Assembly: GCA_947492185.1 (NCBI GenBank)
Contig: CANLMR010000005.1
Coordinates: 62,001 to 126,000, forward strand
DNA: 64,000 bases
Origin: an uncultured Tenacibaculum sp.
Lineage (GTDB): Bacteria > Bacteroidota > Bacteroidia > Flavobacteriales > Flavobacteriaceae
Direction: 5' to 3'
How positions within the stretch are numbered: position 1 is the stretch's first letter; each line of letters begins with the position of its first letter. Position numbers and translations under genes: made by a program. Positions 35,072 through 44,977 of this stretch are shown one piece after another. Under the pieces are notes generated by a model. It made no database searches. It was not told the DNA's origin and worked only from the letters and a program-made list of their open reading frames with translations.

Positions 35072-35190
35072 ACATTTAAAAAATTAAGGTGTCAAAACCT
35101 TGAGTAAAAAATGGATTGATTACTATCCTAGCTCAAATGCTTATTGATGCAATGAGCAAACTTTTAGGGGCTTTAAAAGCCCCTTTTTTA
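35072..35190 (+). ncRNA. Candidate structured small RNA with its own intrinsic terminator
   Basis: Between two genes and behind a terminator, four hairpins follow each other: AAGGT/ACCTT (35086-35101), GGAT/ATCC (35113-35128), GCTCA/TGAGC (35131-35157) and a strong terminator GGGGCTTT/AAAGCCCC plus T-run (35167-35190). There is no coding gene before this second terminator, so it must end some other transcript. A 7-of-8 -7 box (TAATTTTT, 35058-35065) would give an RNA of about 120 nt. The Flavobacteria 6S RNA family is one possibility to test. Confidence 0.4.
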
Positions 35191-35283
35191 TTCTTTTATC
35201 TTAAATATTTAAGATTCTACTGTTACTTTTTTTAAATATTTTTACCTAGTTTTACCCTTCATTAACCATTAAATTAAAAAACT

Positions 35284-36423
35284 ATGAAAAGGATTATTCT
35301 TCCTTTGATATTCCTATTATTAATAGGTAATATTGTTAACGCTCAAAAAGTAGTATCTAGAAATTGGACTTCATTCACACAACAAATTGAAATTTCTTCT
35401 GATTCAGAAAAAAAATTCAAACTTATAGGGAGTTTAAAAGTAGAACCTGCAGATGATAAAGCTTGGGCTGGGCTATGGGTTAGAGTTGATACTAAAAATG
35501 ATGAACCTGGATTTTTTGATAATATGGGTGATCGACCTGTAAAGTCTAGTACTTGGCAAGAGTATACTATCGAAGGAACTATCAACAAGAACTCTAAATC
35601 CTTAAATTTTGGTGGATTATGTCTTTATAACGGTAAATTTTATTTTGATAACTTAAAATTATTCATTGAAGGAGAAGATGGAAAGTTTCAAGAGATGCCA
35701 ATCTTAAATGGTGATTTTGAAAAGTCTGTTAAGAATAATGAAGCTGATAGCTGGTACGAATCTATTCGTTCGAAAAACACCGTCCGTGTAAAAGAATATA
35801 CTTTAAGTGGAACTAAGGATGCTGCTACTGGTAAACGAGCATTACTAATTACTGGATCTGGTATAAAAGTTCCTGACTATGAATTTGGTAAAATAGGTAA
35901 AGATAATGCTGACAACCCTCAAATAGATAATATGATTTCTATGTTAGAGGATTTAAAAGGGAGATTGGAGCGTATTGTAAAGAACTTACCTCAAGAGCAT
36001 GTAGATCATTTACACGATGAGAAAGCAAACCGTTTTGGTGCTTTAGTAATGCACTTAGCAGCTGCAGAAGTATATTATCAAAAATATACATTTGGAGAAT
36101 CTAAATTTGATAAAGAAGATCCTGAATTATGGAAAGTAGGTTTAGACTTAGGTGATAAAGCTAGAGAGCAATTCAAAGGAAAACCAATTAGCTACTACTT
36201 AGATTTATTTGATAAAGTAAGAGCAGAAACCATAAAAGAGTTACGTAAAAGAGATGATAAATGGTTTAAAGAAGTTAATGCAGGAAATAGCATGGCAAAT
36301 CAATATGCTTGGTTCCACGTTATGGAACACCAATCAAGTCATTTAGGACAAATTTTATTTTTACGTAAACGATTACCTCCAGTTAAAAAGGAAGTAAAAA
36401 TTAAAGAGCAGGTAAAAAATTAA
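35284..36423 (+). CDS. Exported DinB-like (DinB_2) protein with N-terminal beta domain
   Basis: 379 residues with a signal peptide (about 20 residues). The first half is beta-rich with a jelly-roll look (WTSFTQQIEISSDSEKKFKLIGSLKVEPAD ... LNFGGLCLYNGKFYFDNLKLFI). The second half (from about 215) is a four-helix DinB-type domain with candidate metal ligands in VMHLAAAEVYY and HVMEHQSSHLGQILFLRKRL. DinB-like domains occur in damage-induced and thiol-transferase proteins, mostly cytoplasmic; an exported two-domain form is less usual. The biochemical role is unknown. Confidence 0.85.
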   Translation: MKRIILPLIFLLLIGNIVNAQKVVSRNWTSFTQQIEISSDSEKKFKLIGSLKVEPADDKAWAGLWVRVDTKNDEPGFFDNMGDRPVKSSTWQEYTIEGTINKNSKSLNFGGLCLYNGKFYFDNLKLFIEGEDGKFQEMPILNGDFEKSVKNNEADSWYESIRSKNTVRVKEYTLSGTKDAATGKRALLITGSGIKVPDYEFGKIGKDNADNPQIDNMISMLEDLKGRLERIVKNLPQEHVDHLHDEKANRFGALVMHLAAAEVYYQKYTFGESKFDKEDPELWKVGLDLGDKAREQFKGKPISYYLDLFDKVRAETIKELRKRDDKWFKEVNAGNSMANQYAWFHVMEHQSSHLGQILFLRKRLPPVKKEVKIKEQVKN

Positions 36424-36445
36424 ATCAACGTTAAACGTTATTATA

Positions 36446-36480
36446 TAAAAAGGTCGTAGAAAATTCAACGGCCTTTTTTA
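36446..36480 (+). terminator. Hairpin terminator after the DinB-like gene
   Basis: AAAAAGGTCGT, a loop and ACGGCCTTTTTT with one G-T pair and a T-run. Confidence 0.8.
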
Positions 36481-36524
36481 GTTTTATACATCCCATTAAA
36501 TATTTTCAACTAAAAAGAAGCTTC

Positions 36525-38273
36525 ATGACTAACAAAAAATTCAAGCTTTGCATTACCATGGCGGGTGCAGTATCTGCTGGTGCTTATACTGCTGGTGTTT
36601 TAGATTACTTGCTAGAAACACTAGAGCTTTGGGAAAAAGCTAAAGAAGAAAACAAAAAAATAGGAAAAGGAAATCCAGGATATAACGATTCTATTCCGAT
36701 GCATGAAGTAGAAATAGATGTTATTAGCGGAGCTTCAGCCGGAGGAATTACTGGTACACTTGCGCTATTAAATCTTTTAGATAAAAACTATACGCCTTAT
36801 AATAAAGATAACCCAAATGGTGAGTACAATCGTTTTTATCAGAGTTGGGTGAAAATGGCTGACGATGAGAAAGAAACTACGCTAAGTAAAATGCTGCATA
36901 GAGACGATATTCAACCAAAACAAAAACCTGAATCTCTATTAAATACTAAAGCCATTGAAACTATTGCAAAACGTGCACTAGTTGTTAATGATAAAACAGA
37001 TTATCCTAACTACGTTTCTAAAAATTTAGATTTAATTTTAACCATTAGTAACCTCCGAGGAATTAATTTTAAAGTAGATTTTGATGGTAGAACTCATACC
37101 AACTCTGGAACAACCATAACTAACCATGGTGGTTTTTTTAGATACAAAACCGTTAATACTGATTTTCCAGACAGAGGAATTCCAAAACATAGTGATTCAT
37201 TATATCATGTATTAGATTTAGATAATGAAACCGATATTTCAACACTACGAAATGCAACCCTAAGTACCTCTGCATTTCCTATTGGCTTAAAATCTCGTCA
37301 ATTAAATATTTATACTGAATACCTGCGTCGCTATCCTAAATATTTATTTGGTAAAAATCGATTACATGCCATCTCTCCTATTTTAAAAAACGAAAAATTA
37401 TATCATTTTAATTCTATAGACGGCGGGTTGATTAATAACGAGCCTTACGGTATTGCATTAAAAGTAATGCACGAAAAGAATACCTATATTACTGAAAAAG
37501 GGAACACCAATTATGCTGTAATTATGGTTGATCCTTTTCCGAATCTAAATAACAAAGAAGAAGACTATACTCCTAAAAGTGACATTATTTCGGTGGCAAA
37601 AGGAATGTTTAACGCGTTACGAAATCAAGTAATGTTTAATCAAGATGGAATTTTAGAAGCTTTATCATTAGCAGATCGCACTAGGTTTTTAATTGCTCCT
37701 ATACGTAAAGAAAAAAAGGAAGAAAAATGGAAACGTGCTAAAAAAGATTTAGCCTCTGCACCTTTGAATGGTTTTGCAGGATTTTTAGATGCCTCATTTA
37801 GAGAACATGATTTTAAATTAGGAAGACAAAATTGCCAAACTTTTTTACGATATTATTTTGCTGTGAAAAATGATAATATAGAAACTAGATTACAAAGCGC
37901 ACCAACAAATGAAGCAAAAGAACGCTTTTGCTTTTCGGTTCCTCCAAAAGATCCTAATGGAGAACAGTTTTTCCCAATTATACCCGATATGCGTGTATTA
38001 AATGCATTTAATGATATTAGTGATAAAGAAAACTACGGAACTGATGCTAAAATCCATTATCCTGAATTTCCTAAATTCAACTCCATAACTTTCGAAAAAG
38101 CATTTAAAAAACCAATTAAAAAGCGTATTTCTTATGTTGTAAAAGGATTAAGCAATAGTAGTATGTTAACTTTTGCTTTTAACCGATTATTTAAAAATAA
38201 AGCGTACACCTTTATTAAAAATACAATTGAAAGTGAGATGGAAGAAGCAGAATTATTGAAATCTAAAAAATAG
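36525..38273 (+). CDS. Patatin-like phospholipase
   Basis: 582 residues, no signal peptide. The N-terminus has an oxyanion-type glycine/alanine loop (MAGAVSAGAYTAGVLDYLL), the nucleophile is Ser71 in SGASAGG and the catalytic Asp299 lies in SIDGGLINNEPYG, so the Ser-Asp dyad is complete. Long insertions distinguish it from minimal patatins. The family hydrolyses acyl esters of phospholipids. A hydrophobic stretch near the C-terminus (SMLTFAFNRLF) may touch the membrane. It is monocistronic, with terminators on both sides. Confidence 0.9.
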   Translation: MTNKKFKLCITMAGAVSAGAYTAGVLDYLLETLELWEKAKEENKKIGKGNPGYNDSIPMHEVEIDVISGASAGGITGTLALLNLLDKNYTPYNKDNPNGEYNRFYQSWVKMADDEKETTLSKMLHRDDIQPKQKPESLLNTKAIETIAKRALVVNDKTDYPNYVSKNLDLILTISNLRGINFKVDFDGRTHTNSGTTITNHGGFFRYKTVNTDFPDRGIPKHSDSLYHVLDLDNETDISTLRNATLSTSAFPIGLKSRQLNIYTEYLRRYPKYLFGKNRLHAISPILKNEKLYHFNSIDGGLINNEPYGIALKVMHEKNTYITEKGNTNYAVIMVDPFPNLNNKEEDYTPKSDIISVAKGMFNALRNQVMFNQDGILEALSLADRTRFLIAPIRKEKKEEKWKRAKKDLASAPLNGFAGFLDASFREHDFKLGRQNCQTFLRYYFAVKNDNIETRLQSAPTNEAKERFCFSVPPKDPNGEQFFPIIPDMRVLNAFNDISDKENYGTDAKIHYPEFPKFNSITFEKAFKKPIKKRISYVVKGLSNSSMLTFAFNRLFKNKAYTFIKNTIESEMEEAELLKSKK

Positions 38274-38297
38274 TATTATTAAATCATAGATCGTAAA

Positions 38298-38331
38298 AAG
38301 AAAGCTCGGAAATTACTTCCGAGCTTTCTAA
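38298..38331. terminator. Bidirectional hairpin terminator
   Basis: 13-bp arms AGAAAGCTCGGAA and TTCCGAGCTTTCT around ATTAC. It lies between the convergent patatin and DUF885 genes. Confidence 0.85.
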
Positions 38332-38346
38332 ATATAGAATAACAAA

Positions 38347-40176
38347 TTATTCTTGAATAGCTATATATTTATCTACTAAATTTTCTAGAATATCTAACGG
38401 TAAGGGTCCATTAGTTAAAACCACATCATGGAATTTTCTGATATCAAATTTATCTCCTAAAGCCTTTTTTGCTTTTTCACGTAGTTCTATAATTTTTATC
38501 ATTCCAATTTTATAAGCTGTAGCTTGACTTGGCATTACAATATGACGCTCAACCATTTTAACAGCATCTGCTTCTGCATTGGGTGTATTATCTGTATAAT
38601 ATTTAATTCCTTGCTCTCGATTCCATTTTTTAGCATGAATTCCTGTATCTACAACTAAACGGCAAGCTCTCCATAATTCCATAGCCAAACGCCCAAAATC
38701 AGAGTATGGATCAGCATAGAATCCCATTTCCTTTGGTATAAATTCTGAGTATAATCCCCAACCTTCAACATAAGCCGTGTAACGTCCAAACTTTCTAAAC
38801 ATTGGTACTTCTTTTAATTCTTGCGCAATAGCAATTTGCATATGATGACCTGGAATTCCTTCGTGATACGCTAATGCTTCCATTTGATAAGAAGGCATAC
38901 TTGCCATATCGTACATATTTGCGTAATACGTTCCTGGTCTAGAACCATCTATAGCTGGTTGCTGATAAAAAGCTTTTCCTGCAGATTTTTCTCTAAACGC
39001 TTCTACTGCTTTTACTTGTAAGTCTGCTTTTGGCTTTGTAATGAAAAGTTCATCTAACCTACCTTTCATCGTATTAATCATATCGGTTGCTTTATCCATG
39101 TACTCTTTTCTTCCTTTATCAGTAGCTGCAAAATAGAACTGCTTGTCAGTTTTCATGAACTGGAAGAACTCTTGCAATGTTCCTTTAAAACCAACCTTTT
39201 TCATGATTTCTTTCATCTCTCCATGAATACGTGCTACTTCAGCTAATCCTATTTTGTGAATTTCATCAGCAGATAAATTAGTAGTTGTGGTTCTTTTTAA
39301 TGCACTATTATAGAATGCTTCTCCGTTCGGAAATTTCCATGCGCCATCATCTGTTGTTGCTACTTTCTGCTGCTCTTCTAACGTATTGATTAAAGTTGTG
39401 TATCCTGATAATACATCTTCTTTTAAAGCTTTTATAGCTTGATCTACTAATTCTTTCTTTTCAGTATCGCTTAAATCTAGTTTTGATACTTTAGATTCAA
39501 AATCGTTTAGCAAAGTGCTTTTCTTATCAGAATTATCAAAAGGTTGTCCTTTAATAAGGTTTTTAGAATCATCTAACACTTTAGTGAACACAAACTTTGG
39601 AATCATAACTCCAGCTTCTTGTCTTTTCTTTAAATTCTCTGACAATTGCGTAAACATTGGCTTGATTCCTTCTAATCTACAGATGTAATCTTCAGCATCT
39701 TTTTGATTACTTATTTGATGCATGTTAATTAGAAAAGCTGGAATTTCAGCTTGCGCACCATGCATTTGATTTACAGGGTAGCTATACAATCTGTACTTAT
39801 CGTCTTCAATAGTATTCTCCAATCCTTGTTTAAACAAATCATAACTTAACTTCGTGCTTTCATCTAAGGCTTTTACATTTACAGAATCTGTAATCCATTG
39901 CAATGCTTTTTTTGTCAAGGCTAATTCTTTATCTAAAAATGCATCAGACATATCATCCCATTTATCCGCATCTTTCTTCATTCCTAAATAGGTTTGATAC
40001 ATTGGATGTAAGTCTAACGATTGTTGGAATTGTTGCTGGAAAAATGCATTTACTTTAGCCGATTCTTTTTGAATTTCTTCAGTTGTTGGTAATTCATCTG
40101 GTTTATCAGTTTTACAAGCCGTACTCGCTATTAAAAACGATAAAGCCACATGCTTAGCTATGTTTGTCAGTTTCAT
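38347..40176 (-). CDS. DUF885 family lipoprotein (zincin-like, probable peptidase)
   Basis: 609 residues from the ATG at 40176; the seven extra residues of a longer frame do not fit the signal. MKLTNIAKHVALSFLIASTAC is a lipoprotein signal with Cys21. The long helical body carries YHEGIPGHHMQIAIAQ, an HExxxHH-like zinc motif conserved in DUF885, and further on YVEGWGLYSEFIPKEMG with a likely third ligand. Members resemble M32/M2-like helical metallopeptidases, but activity is shown for few. It may be exported peptide-degrading machinery like others in this window. Confidence 0.88.
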   Translation of the reverse strand: MKLTNIAKHVALSFLIASTACKTDKPDELPTTEEIQKESAKVNAFFQQQFQQSLDLHPMYQTYLGMKKDADKWDDMSDAFLDKELALTKKALQWITDSVNVKALDESTKLSYDLFKQGLENTIEDDKYRLYSYPVNQMHGAQAEIPAFLINMHQISNQKDAEDYICRLEGIKPMFTQLSENLKKRQEAGVMIPKFVFTKVLDDSKNLIKGQPFDNSDKKSTLLNDFESKVSKLDLSDTEKKELVDQAIKALKEDVLSGYTTLINTLEEQQKVATTDDGAWKFPNGEAFYNSALKRTTTTNLSADEIHKIGLAEVARIHGEMKEIMKKVGFKGTLQEFFQFMKTDKQFYFAATDKGRKEYMDKATDMINTMKGRLDELFITKPKADLQVKAVEAFREKSAGKAFYQQPAIDGSRPGTYYANMYDMASMPSYQMEALAYHEGIPGHHMQIAIAQELKEVPMFRKFGRYTAYVEGWGLYSEFIPKEMGFYADPYSDFGRLAMELWRACRLVVDTGIHAKKWNREQGIKYYTDNTPNAEADAVKMVERHIVMPSQATAYKIGMIKIIELREKAKKALGDKFDIRKFHDVVLTNGPLPLDILENLVDKYIAIQE

Positions 40177-40210
40177 TATAAATTGTATTTGAATCATAAA
40201 AATAAGTAAA

Positions 40211-40242
40211 TAAAAAACCGAAACAAATTTGTTTCGGTTTTA
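40211..40242. terminator. Near-perfect palindromic terminator
   Basis: AAAACCGAAACAAA and TTTGTTTCGGTTTT meet with almost no spacer and are flanked by A/T runs. It ends the DUF3467 gene and isolates the DUF885 gene. Confidence 0.85.
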
Positions 40243-40248
40243 AATATT

Positions 40249-40557
40249 TTAAGCTTCTCCTGTGGTTCCTCCAAAATTCATTGGAATAGGTGGTTGCTCA
40301 TAATCTTTTATTTCTCCATGTACTTGCTCAAACTTTCTAACATTATCTGCTAATGCTTTTGTCAATCTTTTTGCATGCTGTGGAGTTAATATAATTCTAG
40401 ATTTAACTTTTGCTTTTGGAACACCCGGCATAATGTTAATAAAATCAACAATAAATTCAGATACCGAATGGTTTATGATTGCCAAATTGCTATAGGTTCC
40501 TTCTGCTACTTCTTGATCTAATTCTATATTAATTTGTGGGTCTTTATTTTCTTCCAT
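40249..40557 (-). CDS. DUF3467 domain protein
   Basis: 102 residues, soluble. INIELDQEVAEGTYSNLAIINHSVSEFIVDFINIMPGVPKAKVKSRIILTPQHAKRLTKALADNVRKFE matches DUF3467. Its function is not known. It lies 54 bp after rpoC on the same strand, a position often seen in Flavobacteriia, but a terminator hairpin stands between them, so only partial read-through from rpoC is expected. Confidence 0.88.
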   Translation of the reverse strand: MEENKDPQINIELDQEVAEGTYSNLAIINHSVSEFIVDFINIMPGVPKAKVKSRIILTPQHAKRLTKALADNVRKFEQVHGEIKDYEQPPIPMNFGGTTGEA

Positions 40558-40573
40558 TGAATCGTATATTAAC

Positions 40574-40604
40574 TAAAAAGACCTCATTAAGAGGTCTTTT
40601 TAAA
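40574..40604 (-). terminator. Terminator of the rpoBC transcript
   Basis: AAAAAGACCTC, ATTAA, GAGGTCTTTTT; the flanking runs suit termination in either direction. Confidence 0.85.
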
Positions 40605-40611
40605 AATTGAA

Positions 40612-43600
40612 TTATAAACTTTTTTCTATCTCCTCTTTAGGACCTACAATGATGTTTTCATAAGTTCTAATACCAGTACCAGCTGGTATACGTTTACCTA
40701 CAATTACATTTTCTTTTAATCCTTCAAGAGTATCAATCTTACCATTTACGGCTGCTTCATTTAATACTTTCGTAGTTTCCTGGAAAGAAGCTGCAGAGAT
40801 AAATGATTTAGTTTGTAAAGAAGCTCTAGTAATACCTTGTAATACTTGCTCTGCAGTTGCAGGTTGTGCTTCTCTTGCTACTACTAATTCTTTATCCGAT
40901 CTACGTAAAATTGAATTTTCGTCTCTTAATTGACGAGCAGTAACTAATTGTCCAGCTTTTAAATTTTCAGAATCTCCAGCTTCTTCAACAACCTTCATTC
41001 CGTAAATCTTATCATTCTCTTCAATAAAATCATTTTTATGAGCTAATTGATTTTCTAAGAATAATGTATCTCCTGAATCAATAATTTTAACTTTTCGCAT
41101 CATTTGACGTACAACTACCTCAAAGTGCTTATCGTTAATTTTTACTCCTTGTAAACGATATACTTCTTGTATTTCATTTACTAAGTATTCTTGTACTGCA
41201 GAAGGTCCTTTAATTCTTAAAATATCAGCTGGAGTTGTAGCACCATCAGATAATGGCATACCAGCTTTAATAAAGTCATTTTCTTGAACTAAAATTTGGT
41301 TCGATAACTTCACTAAATACTTTTTAATTTCTCCTGTTTTAGATTCAACGATAATCTCACGATTACCACGTTTTATTTTACCAAAAGAAACAACACCATC
41401 AATCTCAGCTACCACAGCAGGATTAGAAGGGTTACGTGCTTCGAATAATTCTGTTACACGTGGTAAACCTCCTGTAATATCCCCTGCCTTACCAGACTTA
41501 CGAGGAATCTTAACTAAAGTTTGTCCTTCATCTACTTTATCTCCATTATCAATCATTAAATGTGCTCCTACTGGTAAACTGTATGAACGTAACGCATTAC
41601 CATCAGCATCTTCAATAATTAAAGATGGAATAATTTTTTTATTCTTAGAATCTGTAATTACTTTTTCTTGGAAACCAGTTTGTTCATCAACTTCAACAGA
41701 GTAATTAATACCTTGTTCTAAGTTGTCAAACTTAACTTTTCCTCCAAATTCAGAAACAATAACTCCGTTAAATGGATCCCACTGACATACAGCGTTTCCT
41801 TTTTTAATCGATTTTCTATCCTTATCAAAAATGATAGAACCGTAAGGAATATTGTTTGTACTTAAAGTAATTCCAGTTTTCTTATCAACAATCTTAATTT
41901 CAGCTGTACGAGAAATTACGATATTAACTTCTTCTCCATTAGTATCTTTTCCTCGAACCGTTCTTAAATCTTCAATCTTAACATTACCATCAAACTTAGC
42001 TATTAACTTGTTGTCTTCTGAAATGTTTCCAGCTACACCTCCAACGTGGAATGTACGTAGTGTTAACTGTGTACCAGGCTCTCCAATAGATTGAGCTGCA
42101 ATTACACCAACTGCTTCTCCTCTTTGAACTTTCTTAGCTGAAGATAAACTTTTACCATAACATTGAGCACAGATACCTCTCTTAGACTCACAAGTTAATG
42201 GTGAACGTACTTCTACTCTATCAATTCCTGTTTCTTGAACTTTAGCAGCTAAACTATGACTAATTAATTCTCCTGCTTTAATTAAAACTTCATCTGAAGT
42301 TGGGTGATAAACATCGTGTAAAGAAACTCTACCTTCAATTCTATCAGCTAAAGATTCAACAATTTCATCATTCTTCTTTAATGGAGTTACTTCTAATCCA
42401 CGTAAAGTACCACAATCAACTTCATTTACAATTACATCTTGAGATACATCTACTAAACGACGAGTTAAATAACCTGCATCGGCAGTTTTTAATGCGGTAT
42501 CGGCTAATCCTTTACGAGCACCGTGTGTAGAGATAAAGTATTCTAAAATTGAAAGACCTTCTTTAAAGTTAGAAAGAATTGGGTTTTCAATAATTTCTCC
42601 ACCTCCAGCAGTAGATTTCTTAGGTTTTGCCATTAACCCACGCATACCTGTTAACTGACGAATCTGCTCTTTAGATCCACGTGCTCCAGAATCTAACATC
42701 ATGAATACCGAGTTAAACCCTTGTTGATCCTCACGTAAACGCTTCATAGATAATTCTGTTAATCTATTGTTTGTAGAACCCCAAACATCAATTACCTGAT
42801 TATAACGTTCTTTTTGAGTTAACATACCCATGTTATAATTCATCACAATTCCGTCAACTTCTTTATTAGCCTCAGCAATCATTGTGTGCTTTTCCTCAGG
42901 AATAATAATATCTCCTAATGAGAATGATAAACCTCCTTGGAAAGCGAATTTATATCCCATTCCTTTTATAGCATCTAAGAACTTACCTACTGAAGGAATA
43001 TCAGTAACTTTTAAAATATTACCAATAATACCTCTTAACGATTTTTTCGTTAATACTTCGTTGATATATCCAGCTGCTTCAGGAACTACTTCATTAAATA
43101 ATACTCTACCTACAGTAGTTTGTATAATTTTCGTAACTACTTCTCCTTCTTCAACATCTTTAGTTCGAACTTTAATACCAGCATTTAAGTCAACTCTACC
43201 TTCATTAAAAGCAATTGTTACTTCTTCTGGTGAATAGAATGTTAATCCTTCTCCTTTAATTACTAATTCAGAAGTAGACTTACGTTCTTTAGTCATATAG
43301 TAAAGACCTAATACCATATCCTGAGAAGGTACAGTAATTGGTGCACCATTTGCAGGGTTTAAGATATTATGAGAAGCTAACATTAATAATTGAGCTTCTA
43401 AAATAGCTTCTGGTCCTAAAGGTAAATGAACCGCCATTTGATCTCCATCGAAATCGGCGTTAAATGCCGTACATACTAATGGGTGTAAACGAATTGCTTT
43501 ACCCTCAATTAACTTAGGCTGGAATGCTTGAATACCTAAACGGTGTAATGTAGGAGCACGGTTTAATAACACTGGGTGTCCTTTAATTACGTTTTCAAGA

Positions 43601-44883
43601 ATATCCCAAACAACTGGTTCTTTTCTATCTATAATTTTCTTAGCAGATTTAACTGTTTTTACAATACCTCTTTCGATTAATTTACGAATTACGAAAGGTT
43701 TATATAATTCAGCTGCCATATCTTTTGGCAATCCACATTCGTATAATTTTAATTCTGGCCCAACAACAATTACAGAACGAGCAGAATAATCAACACGCTT
43801 ACCTAATAAGTTTTGACGGAAACGACCTTGTTTACCTTTTAAACTATCTGATAACGACTTTAATGGTCTATTAGATTCTGTTTTTACTGCTGATGATTTA
43901 CGAGTATTATCAAATAATGAATCAACCGATTCTTGTAACATACGCTTTTCGTTACGTAAGATAACTTCTGGAGCTTTAATCTCCATTAATCTTTTTAAAC
44001 GGTTATTACGGATAATTACACGACGATATAAATCATTTAAATCTGAAGTTGCAAAACGACCACCATCTAATGGAACTAATGGACGTAATTCTGGTGGAAT
44101 TACCGGAACTACTTTCATTATCATCCATTCTGGTTTGTTTTCTCTGTTCTTTTGAGAATCTCTGAACGCTTCAACAACATTTAATCTCTTTAATGCCTCA
44201 TTTTTACGTTGCTTAGATGTTTCAGTATTGGCTTTATGTCTTAATTGATAAGATAACTCATCTAAATCGATACGAGCTAATAAATCAATTAAACATTCAG
44301 CTCCCATTTTAGCGATAAACTTATTAGGATCTGTATCATCTAAGTATTGGTTCTCTTGAGGTAAAGCATCAATGATGTCTAAGTACTCTTCTTCAGTTAA
44401 GAAGTCTAACTTTTGAAGAGGCTCTCCTTCAGCATTTTTAGCCATACCTGGCTGAATTACTACATAACGTTCGTAGTAAATAATCATATCTAACTTCTTA
44501 GATGGTAATCCTAATAAATATCCCATCTTGTTAGGTAATGATCTAAAATACCAAATGTGTGCAACAGGCACAACTAAGTTAATATGACCAACTCTATCTC
44601 TTCTAACTTTTTTCTCAGTTACTTCAACACCACATCGATCACAAACAATCCCTTTGTAACGGATTCTTTTATATTTACCACAAGCACACTCATAATCTTT
44701 TACAGGACCAAAAATTCTTTCACAGAAAAGCCCATCTCTTTCTGGTTTGTGCGTACGATAGTTAATTGTTTCTGGTTTTAAAACCTCTCCTTTAGATGCT
44801 TCTAAAATCGACTCTGGAGAAGCTAAACCAATTGAAATTTTGTTAAACTTCTTAACAGTGTATTTTTCGTTTTTTCTTGCCAT
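40612..44883 (-). CDS. rpoC: DNA-directed RNA polymerase subunit beta'
   Basis: 1423 residues from the ATG at 44883 ([26 protein letters not shown]); the TTG four codons upstream is rejected. Landmarks: zinc-binding [22 protein letters not shown], the active-site metal motif [12 protein letters not shown], the bridge-helix and trigger-loop region ([22 protein letters not shown]), and the second zinc site ([18 protein letters not shown]). It is the catalytic partner of RpoB, whose gene lies 94 bp upstream on the same strand. Confidence 0.99.
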   Translation of the reverse strand: MARKNEKYTVKKFNKISIGLASPESILEASKGEVLKPETINYRTHKPERDGLFCERIFGPVKDYECACGKYKRIRYKGIVCDRCGVEVTEKKVRRDRVGHINLVVPVAHIWYFRSLPNKMGYLLGLPSKKLDMIIYYERYVVIQPGMAKNAEGEPLQKLDFLTEEEYLDIIDALPQENQYLDDTDPNKFIAKMGAECLIDLLARIDLDELSYQLRHKANTETSKQRKNEALKRLNVVEAFRDSQKNRENKPEWMIMKVVPVIPPELRPLVPLDGGRFATSDLNDLYRRVIIRNNRLKRLMEIKAPEVILRNEKRMLQESVDSLFDNTRKSSAVKTESNRPLKSLSDSLKGKQGRFRQNLLGKRVDYSARSVIVVGPELKLYECGLPKDMAAELYKPFVIRKLIERGIVKTVKSAKKIIDRKEPVVWDILENVIKGHPVLLNRAPTLHRLGIQAFQPKLIEGKAIRLHPLVCTAFNADFDGDQMAVHLPLGPEAILEAQLLMLASHNILNPANGAPITVPSQDMVLGLYYMTKERKSTSELVIKGEGLTFYSPEEVTIAFNEGRVDLNAGIKVRTKDVEEGEVVTKIIQTTVGRVLFNEVVPEAAGYINEVLTKKSLRGIIGNILKVTDIPSVGKFLDAIKGMGYKFAFQGGLSFSLGDIIIPEEKHTMIAEANKEVDGIVMNYNMGMLTQKERYNQVIDVWGSTNNRLTELSMKRLREDQQGFNSVFMMLDSGARGSKEQIRQLTGMRGLMAKPKKSTAGGGEIIENPILSNFKEGLSILEYFISTHGARKGLADTALKTADAGYLTRRLVDVSQDVIVNEVDCGTLRGLEVTPLKKNDEIVESLADRIEGRVSLHDVYHPTSDEVLIKAGELISHSLAAKVQETGIDRVEVRSPLTCESKRGICAQCYGKSLSSAKKVQRGEAVGVIAAQSIGEPGTQLTLRTFHVGGVAGNISEDNKLIAKFDGNVKIEDLRTVRGKDTNGEEVNIVISRTAEIKIVDKKTGITLSTNNIPYGSIIFDKDRKSIKKGNAVCQWDPFNGVIVSEFGGKVKFDNLEQGINYSVEVDEQTGFQEKVITDSKNKKIIPSLIIEDADGNALRSYSLPVGAHLMIDNGDKVDEGQTLVKIPRKSGKAGDITGGLPRVTELFEARNPSNPAVVAEIDGVVSFGKIKRGNREIIVESKTGEIKKYLVKLSNQILVQENDFIKAGMPLSDGATTPADILRIKGPSAVQEYLVNEIQEVYRLQGVKINDKHFEVVVRQMMRKVKIIDSGDTLFLENQLAHKNDFIEENDKIYGMKVVEEAGDSENLKAGQLVTARQLRDENSILRRSDKELVVAREAQPATAEQVLQGITRASLQTKSFISAASFQETTKVLNEAAVNGKIDTLEGLKENVIVGKRIPAGTGIRTYENIIVGPKEEIEKSL

Positions 44884-44977
44884 AATGTTTTGCAAAATGC
44901 TTTAAGCAATGTAGCTTAACTTATAAAATTATATAAACACTGAAATCAAGGCTGTTTTGCCAACCTTGATTATCTTT

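Noticed and set aside
41360..41400. Mutation or break in rpoC
   Set aside because: The frame is continuous over 1423 residues with all catalytic motifs present.
42300..43237. Plus-strand reading frames across rpoC and rpoB
   Set aside because: They lie antisense to polymerase genes with intact frames and show no domain.
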